64,000 nt of DNA. It comes from Epiperipatus broadwayi. Its lineage: Eukaryota > Onychophora > Udeonychophora > Euonychophora > Peripatidae. The stretch is taken from positions 3,690,098 to 3,754,097 of the forward strand of contig JAQFVV010000017.1 in NCBI GenBank assembly GCA_028023455.1. The letters run 5' to 3'. Position numbers and translations under genes: made by a program. Below the pieces are notes generated by a model. That model was not told the DNA's origin and made no database searches. It worked only from the letters and a program-made list of their open reading frames with translations. Positions 58,899-64,000 of the stretch are shown piece after piece. The first letter of the stretch is position 1. The number at the start of each line of letters is the position of its first letter.

Positions 58899-58900
<2 letters not shown>
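58231..58900. other. AT-rich DNA, no gene seen
   Basis: A 66-codon frame at 58435-58635 is not recognisable. Confidence 0.4.
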
Positions 58901-58938
<38 letters not shown>

Positions 58939-58940
58939 AG
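58901..58940. repeat. (TA)n(GA)n microsatellite
   Basis: TA dinucleotides running into GA dinucleotides. Confidence 0.95.
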
Positions 58941-59179
58941 GAGAGAGGAAGATGGATAAATAGATATCACACCTGTGTTTGGCATTCAAGATAAATAATA
59001 ACAACTATTAAAATTTTGATACAATTTTCAGAAATTAAATATTCTTTTATTTAAATATTATAAAGAAAGATTTAAATAAAATTATATTATCACTATAGAT
59101 ATTACGATAGCAGATTTATCTGAATCAATTAGAAAATGTCCTCTTTATGAAATACATATACTGTACTAAAAATAGTCAA

Positions 59180-59365
59180 AATAATGACCCTATCTCTTAA
59201 GCTTGTCTGAACCTACCCTGCACCTCTCTAAGGTGTACCAAAGCACGAAACCATGGTCGGGGGGGGGGGGGTTATGACAGAGATATTTTAAGTGCTGGCT
59301 CTGGCTAAGCATTTATCACAAAGCTTGTTGAGGAATTGGCAATCCTGATTGTTTACAAATATAAA
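59180..59365. mobile_element. Foldback family C, short palindromic copy (copy 5)
   Basis: Left TGACCCTATCTCTTAAGCTTG; right ACAGAGATATTTTAAGTGC, AAGCTTGTTGAGGAATTGGC. Most of the left arm is deleted. A G-run of 12 or more sits at about 59259. Confidence 0.65.
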
Positions 59366-59789
59366 CTAATTTGTTTCTGCTTTTCACATCTAACATTATA
59401 ATTTTAATTTCATTTAATTACTTTTTAATATGAATTTAATAATTTCTAGCACAATTATATAATTGACCATGTCTGTGTTTAATCCGTTTGATCTCAAGTC
59501 CATCTGTCAGATATTTCAATAAAGCCTAGTGGATATTGCAGCAAACACATTTCCATGTTTGATTTTTTTTTGCAATTAAATCTTTTTATGTATGCTATAT
59601 AAATAATTTTTGTTTTATAACATATATATTTAAGCCTTCTAATTATTTAAATTAAAAAATTAATATTTTATATTTAAAATTATAAAAATAAATATTTAAA
59701 TGAAGTTTTTATGATAACAGAAAAGCACATGACCATTGGCAGCATATTGCATATTACCTATTAAAAGAATTAGAATAACGAATTATTAG

Positions 59790-60225
59790 ATATTTTAATT
59801 TTAAAACAGGCAAAACTCTCCATACAGTAATGCCACTCAGTGCCAACCAGAGTAATCAATTGATGCTAGAAAGCTTGTGCATAAAATCCCTGTCTAATGC
59901 TTATTCATCCAATATCATCAGACTAGTTTCTGGCTTGTGGCCTTCATCAGTGAGGAGCTTTGGATCTGAGAGCACTGCACCTAGATCTTAGGATCTAATG
60001 CAACCCTCCAGCAGACAAAGCTCCTCACTGACAAAGGGCACAAGCCAGCAACTAATTTGGAGATATTGGATGAGTAGGCACTAGACTGGGATTTTATGCA
60101 CAAGCCTTCTGGAATCCATTGATTACTCTGGCTGGCACTGAGTGGCACCACTGTATGGAGAGTTTTGCCTGTTTTAATAACAATAATGTGCTAGCATAAG
60201 AAATAGTATCATGTGATATTTTAAT
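59790..60225. mobile_element. Foldback element, family A (copy 6)
   Basis: Left AAACAGGCAAAACTCTCCAT, right ATGGAGAGTTTTGCCTGTTT: exact inverted ends. Inside, GAGTAATCAATTGATGC pairs with ATCCATTGATTACTCTGG, and the middle shows CATCAGTGAGGAGCTTTGGA mirrored by AGCTCCTCACTGACAAAGG. Here the middle is also palindromic, unlike copy 2, so both halves are derived from one arm. Confidence 0.88.
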
Positions 60226-60627
60226 TTTATTAAAAAAGCATATATTTAAGGTTAGCTTGCATCAAAGAAAGAAAAAAAATGTAAAAGTTAATAAATTATT
60301 TGTTATTAAAATTTTAAAAATATTTTACTTACCATGATCACAAAACCTGATTTTTTTAATGTTCGTAAAAGCTGCTTTTGTCATCATAATGGTTGTAGTA
60401 TCAAACTTTCTATATGACTTTTTAAAAATAAAATGTTTTCAAAGACAATCTATTATGAGTGATGTATTTTTGTTTAAAAATAAATATCCTATAAAAAGAT
60501 TAGATCATTTTGGCTTTACAAATCGATCATTTCACTTTGGGGTAACAGTCTAATACACTCAATCAATAAGAAAGTAGCCACATTCTTCATATATTTATCA
60601 GAACAATAGAGGATTAAACCACTGAAC
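60226..60627. other. AT-rich DNA, no gene seen
   Basis: A 64-codon frame at 60359 has no recognisable content. Confidence 0.4.
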
Positions 60628-61083
60628 ATTATATGATCACCATTCTTTATTCTTACACAAGCTGTTTACACAGAGGCAAAACTCTCCACACATTAGCGCT
60701 ACTCAGTGTAAGCCAGGTAACTAATGGATGCAGGAAAGATTGTGTATGGCATTTCTATCTAGTGCTTACTCATCCTATATCTCCAGACTAGTTCTAGCTT
60801 GTGGTTTTCATCAGTGAGTAGCCTTGGATCTGAAAGAACTGCACTTAGATCTTAGTATCTAATGCAACTCTCCAGCAGCCACTTTTTACTTTTGTAAGTA
60901 ATTATAAAGCTTTGAGTCCAAAATGAAAACACAATAAGGTTTTCAAGCTAAGCTCATTAACTTGTATAATTGTATAAATCTGAATTCAGTTCAGCATCCA
61001 TACTTTTTAGTATCTTCCATACTTTTTAGTATCTTTGGGTCTTTAAAAACCTAAGTCACCATAATCCTATTGAGCAGGATTGG
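60628..61083 (+). mobile_element. Family A, left-hand part (copy 7)
   Basis: Starts ATATGATCACCATTCTTTAT and CTTACACAAGCTGTT, then GAGGCAAAACTCTCCACACA, the ATGGATGCAGGAAAG block and the asymmetric middle up to TTTGGGTCTTTAAAAACC. The right arm is missing. TACTTTTTAGTATCTT is locally duplicated at about 61007 and 61022. Confidence 0.8.
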
Positions 61084-61512
61084 TATTAAACCATCAAACA
61101 TCACATGATCACCATTCTTTATGCTTACACAAGCTGTTTTTTATATAGGCAAAACTCTGCATACAGTAGTGCCACTCAATATAAGCCAGAGTAATCAATG
61201 AATGCAGGAAGATTTGTGCTTAAAATTCCTATCTAGTGTCTATTCATCCAATATCCCCGGACTAGTTTCTAGCTTGTTGTTTTTATCAATGAAGAGCCTT
61301 GAATCTGAAAGCACTAAGATCCTAAGATCTAGATGCAGTGTTCTCCAATCTAAGGCTCCTCATTGATACAAGTTACAAGCTAAAAACTAGTCCGGAAATA
61401 TTGGATGAGTAGGAACTAGATAGAGATTTTATACACAAATGTTTCTGCATCCATTGATTACTCTGGCTTGTACTGAGTGGTATTACTGTATGGAGAACTT
61501 TGTTTATGTGTA
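61084..61512. mobile_element. Foldback element, family A (copy 8)
   Basis: Starts CATCAAACATCACATGATCACC directly after copy 7, with CTTACACAAGCTG, TAGGCAAAACTCTGCATACAG and GAGTAATCAATGAATGCAGG; mirrored at the right by TGCATCCATTGATTACTCTGG and TACTGTATGGAGAACTTTG. The outer TTACACAAGC part of the right arm is missing. Middle palindromic as in copy 6. Confidence 0.85.
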
Positions 61513-62109
61513 ATCAATAGAGGGTACTGTCAATCAAAAAGAAACTCCATATAATGCTGACATTTTCTGGATTTTTTTTTTAAAGATTAACATGAAATTG
61601 CAGCTTCAAGTAAAAGATAACTACAGTTCATCACTCACCATAATATAAGGTTGTAGATAGGTTTAAAACAATGTAGAAAAGATTGTAATCATACTGCTAT
61701 TATAATTCCTGAAATATTAAAAATTAAAATGGTATTTAAGCTATACTATGCAAAATAGATAATAACCTACTCTAACATCAACTGAAACTGTGATGCAAAA
61801 TTAACATTAACTGAAATAATCTAATTTGTTCTGCCTTTTGTAAAGTTATTTAAAAAACACATTTAATCTTCCAAACAATAAATGTTTTGCCAAATAATAA
61901 GATATTTGATCAACTTATATTTTTTTTTAGAATTATATTCATATAGTTACATTATATTAAGAAAATTTTAATATTAAGTTTAATATAAGCAAATATATAT
62001 ATTTTTCTTGATCTTGCTTAAATTTCAAGCATAATTTTTTTTTAGTAACATTATTTTTTCATTTTAAATTACACTCAGATACATGCACAACATGCCACAA
62101 TTTATGCTA
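61513..62109. other. AT-rich DNA, no gene seen
   Basis: No recognisable structure. Confidence 0.4.
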
Positions 62110-62285
62110 TTTTTATTGTTAAAAGATTGCATTGACAACAGTTTGAAATTGTTAATTGTTATTGGAGATTTCATTTTTATTATTAAAAGGAGGTTGCCTT
62201 GACAACAATTTGAAATTGTTGATTGTTATTGATATAAGGTTTGTCTAAGTTTTGACTGGTTTTTAATGATTATATATATATGTGT
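62110..62285 (-). mobile_element. Repeat family G (copy 3)
   Basis: GGAGGTTGCCTTGACAACAA, TTGTTGATTGTTATTGATAT and GTCTAAGTTTTGACTGGTTT are the complement of the 24.9-kb copy. The first part (GACAACAGTTTGAAATTG) duplicates the second. Confidence 0.75.
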
Positions 62286-62376
62286 GTAAATAAAATGTCC
62301 ATTATATAATTAAAAAAAAATAAAAAAGTAGTAATGTATATAATGGTAATAATATATTGTAAAAATTAATATAATC

Positions 62377-62577
62377 CTTAGATGTACTTTCAGTTAATCA
62401 CTTAACCTTCATTTCAATTCAAATATAGTGAAAGTAAATGTCATTAAATCATATTCCATAATTCCTGACAATTTTTCTAATGTTAAAATTTAGAAATCAT
62501 GTAATATGACTTGAGATGTTTCTTTCCACTATATTTGTATTGAAATGAAGGTTAAGTGATTAACTGAAAATACTTCT
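62377..62577. mobile_element. Foldback element (single copy seen)
   Basis: CAGTTAATCACTTAACCTTCA at the left pairs with TGAAGGTTAAGTGATTAACTG at the right; AATATAGTGAAAG pairs with TTTCCACTATATT. The ends GATGTACTTTC and GAAAATACTTC still pair. Central 50 bp are unpaired. Confidence 0.85.
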
Positions 62578-62635
62578 ATGGGTTATAATACTTCTTATAT
62601 AGTATATCATTTTATTCATTATTATATATATATAT

Positions 62636-62960
62636 ATATCATCAACCATTATCAATCCACTGCAGGATGAAGGTCTTTCCAAGTTCAATCCATCTCTGAT
62701 CTTTAGCTTCTCTTCCCCACATCACTCCTGCACACTTTCTTATTTCATCCATCCATCTCACATGTGGTCTCTTTCTGGGTCTTTTAAATCTCTTGGAATC
62801 CAGTTTAATATTTCAATTGTCCATCTATTATCATCTCTTCTAGCAATGTGTCCAGCCTAACTCCACTTCAGTCTTTTAATTTTTTTCAAAGAGGTCAGTC
62901 ACACCTGTTTGTTCTTTTACCCATATACTGCATTTTCGATCTCTTCTTGTTACTCCCAAC
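62636..62960 (-). mobile_element. RTE-type LINE, 3' end fragment (longest)
   Basis: Minus-strand pieces: LGVTRRDRKC, WVKEQTGVTDLFEK, GHIARRDDNRWTIEIL-like, then RPHVRWMDEIRKCAGVMWGR, RWIELGKTFILQW. This is the C-terminal domain of RTE-type LINE proteins. Several frame changes. The 3' tail at 62638 is ATC/TA-rich. Confidence 0.8.
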
Positions 62961-63422
62961 ATAAATGCAAAATGTTTTAAATTAAATAGCAGAGAAATAT
63001 AATGTCTTTTTTTTTATAAATAATCTTGATACTATTTATAAAACTTATTACATGGATATTGTAAAGTCTATGAGTATGATTACAAAACTGGTAGATAAGT
63101 GCATGTTAACTTGCTTAAAACATAGTAAGAAATTAGAAAATTAAAACAGCTTTGAAACAATATGTCAGTATCGTTTCATACACTCAAAAAATTAATAAAT
63201 AAAAGCAAGAGTAAAAATAAATAAATGGTTATTTAATCGAGCACAGGGGGGTATGTGGGACAAACATTTGGAGTGTTTTATTTCAATAAAATAAAATAAT
63301 AAAGTACTAAAAATCAGTTATTGCAATAAAATACATATTTTTAAATATGTTAAATTGCTATATTCACCCTTATGACAAGGATTCAGGTCAGGGGTTATTT
63401 TGTGAAGATACTAGTAAAAAAT
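62961..63422. other. AT-rich DNA, no gene seen
   Basis: No recognisable structure. Confidence 0.4.
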
Positions 63423-63830
63423 GAAGTCATACATCATGTGATTTAATTTAATAAGCTTGTATTGCAAATATAATATAATGAGTGGGCTAATAGCTCTAAA
63501 CAAGCTTTTCTGATAAATGCCATAAGAGAAAGCATTTAAAAATCTCTATCTAGAATTACTCCTATACGGAAACTGGTTTTAAGCTACTGACTGTCCTCAG
63601 TGAAGTGCTGGGATATTCAGACACTAGATCCAAAATACCAGCTCAAGCTAGTAACTGAATATCCTAGAACTTCACTGAGGATATCCAGTAACTTGAAACT
63701 GATTTGGGGATAGAAATAATTCTAGATAGAGATTTGTAAATGCTTTCTCTTGTGGCATTTATTGGAAAAGTTTGTTTAGAGTTATTAACATGCTCATTAT
63801 ATTACATTTGTGAAGACACATAGCTTTAAT
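63423..63830. mobile_element. Foldback element, family C (copy 6), most complete
   Basis: Arms: GAGAAAGCATTTAAAAATCTC / GAGATTTGTAAATGCTTTCTC; AAACTGGTTTTAAGCTACTG / CAGTAACTTGAAACTGATTT; CCTCAGTGAAGTGCTGGGATA / ATCCTAGAACTTCACTGAGG, with the centre near 63645. The left end has extra TCATACATCATGTGATTTAA, which matches the right end of the copy at 12237. No coding content. Confidence 0.88.
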
Positions 63831-64000
63831 TTGTGGAAATTGGTTTGATAAGTTTGTATGATGTTAAAAATATTAGAATGATTGTTTTAATATTAATTTA
63901 TAGTAACAATGTAGTTGCCATGATTGTAAACATAAACATATATCTTATTAAGTAGTGTGAATAATATTTTGAAACCAATTTTATTCTAAAAATGTTGATT

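Overview
This window reads as AT-rich (by eye roughly three quarters A+T) intergenic DNA from an animal, most likely an invertebrate. I find no convincing host protein-coding gene: no open frame exceeds about 120 codons, and the longest frames are microsatellite translations or pieces of transposons. The animal signature comes from the repeats: Penelope-like elements (PLEs) with GIY-YIG endonuclease remnants, RTE-type LINE fragments, tRNA-derived SINEs with target-site duplications, one LTR, many foldback (MITE-like) repeats, and dispersed repeats carrying hammerhead ribozymes. The species cannot be named from this; cnidarian, flatworm, mollusc or arthropod are all possible.

Layout. 0-9 kb is mostly anonymous AT-rich DNA with an (ATCT)n array, one foldback element near 6 kb, a 132-bp tandem duplication and a CpG-rich patch at 8.3-9.0 kb. 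10-15 kb is a dense nest of foldback elements, a short SINE and the best tandem array of the hammerhead-bearing repeat. At 15.8 kb lies a minus-strand LTR. 18.3-21.5 kb holds three different PLE endonuclease remnants side by side, each flanked by inverted repeats. 22-32 kb carries foldback families, further hammerhead repeats and a SINE nested inside a foldback element. 34.7-35.5 kb is a fourth PLE remnant arranged as an inverted dimer. 36-43 kb has more hammerhead repeats and a LINE 3' end. 45-55 kb is sparser (one isolated palindrome, a LINE 3' end, two SINEs, two CpG-rich patches). 57-58.2 kb joins an RTE reverse-transcriptase fragment to another tandem hammerhead repeat. 59-64 kb is a run of foldback elements ending in a LINE 3' end.

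Main observation. One repeat family (called family B here) carries a type I hammerhead ribozyme: CTGATGA, a hairpin helix II, GAAA, a tiny helix III and a helix I made of two segments separated by an internal loop. At least thirteen sites are visible in various states of decay; five keep both core strands. At three loci family B sequence recurs head-to-tail with a spacing of about 480 bp, the arrangement known from retrozymes and from the LTR-like parts of PLEs. A second form places ribozymes in the arms of a foldback element. Since PLEs are known to encode hammerheads and PLE remnants are abundant here, a working model is that family B RNA is self-cleaved, circularised and copied by PLE or RTE machinery. 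The motif is seen directly; activity and mobilisation are inference.
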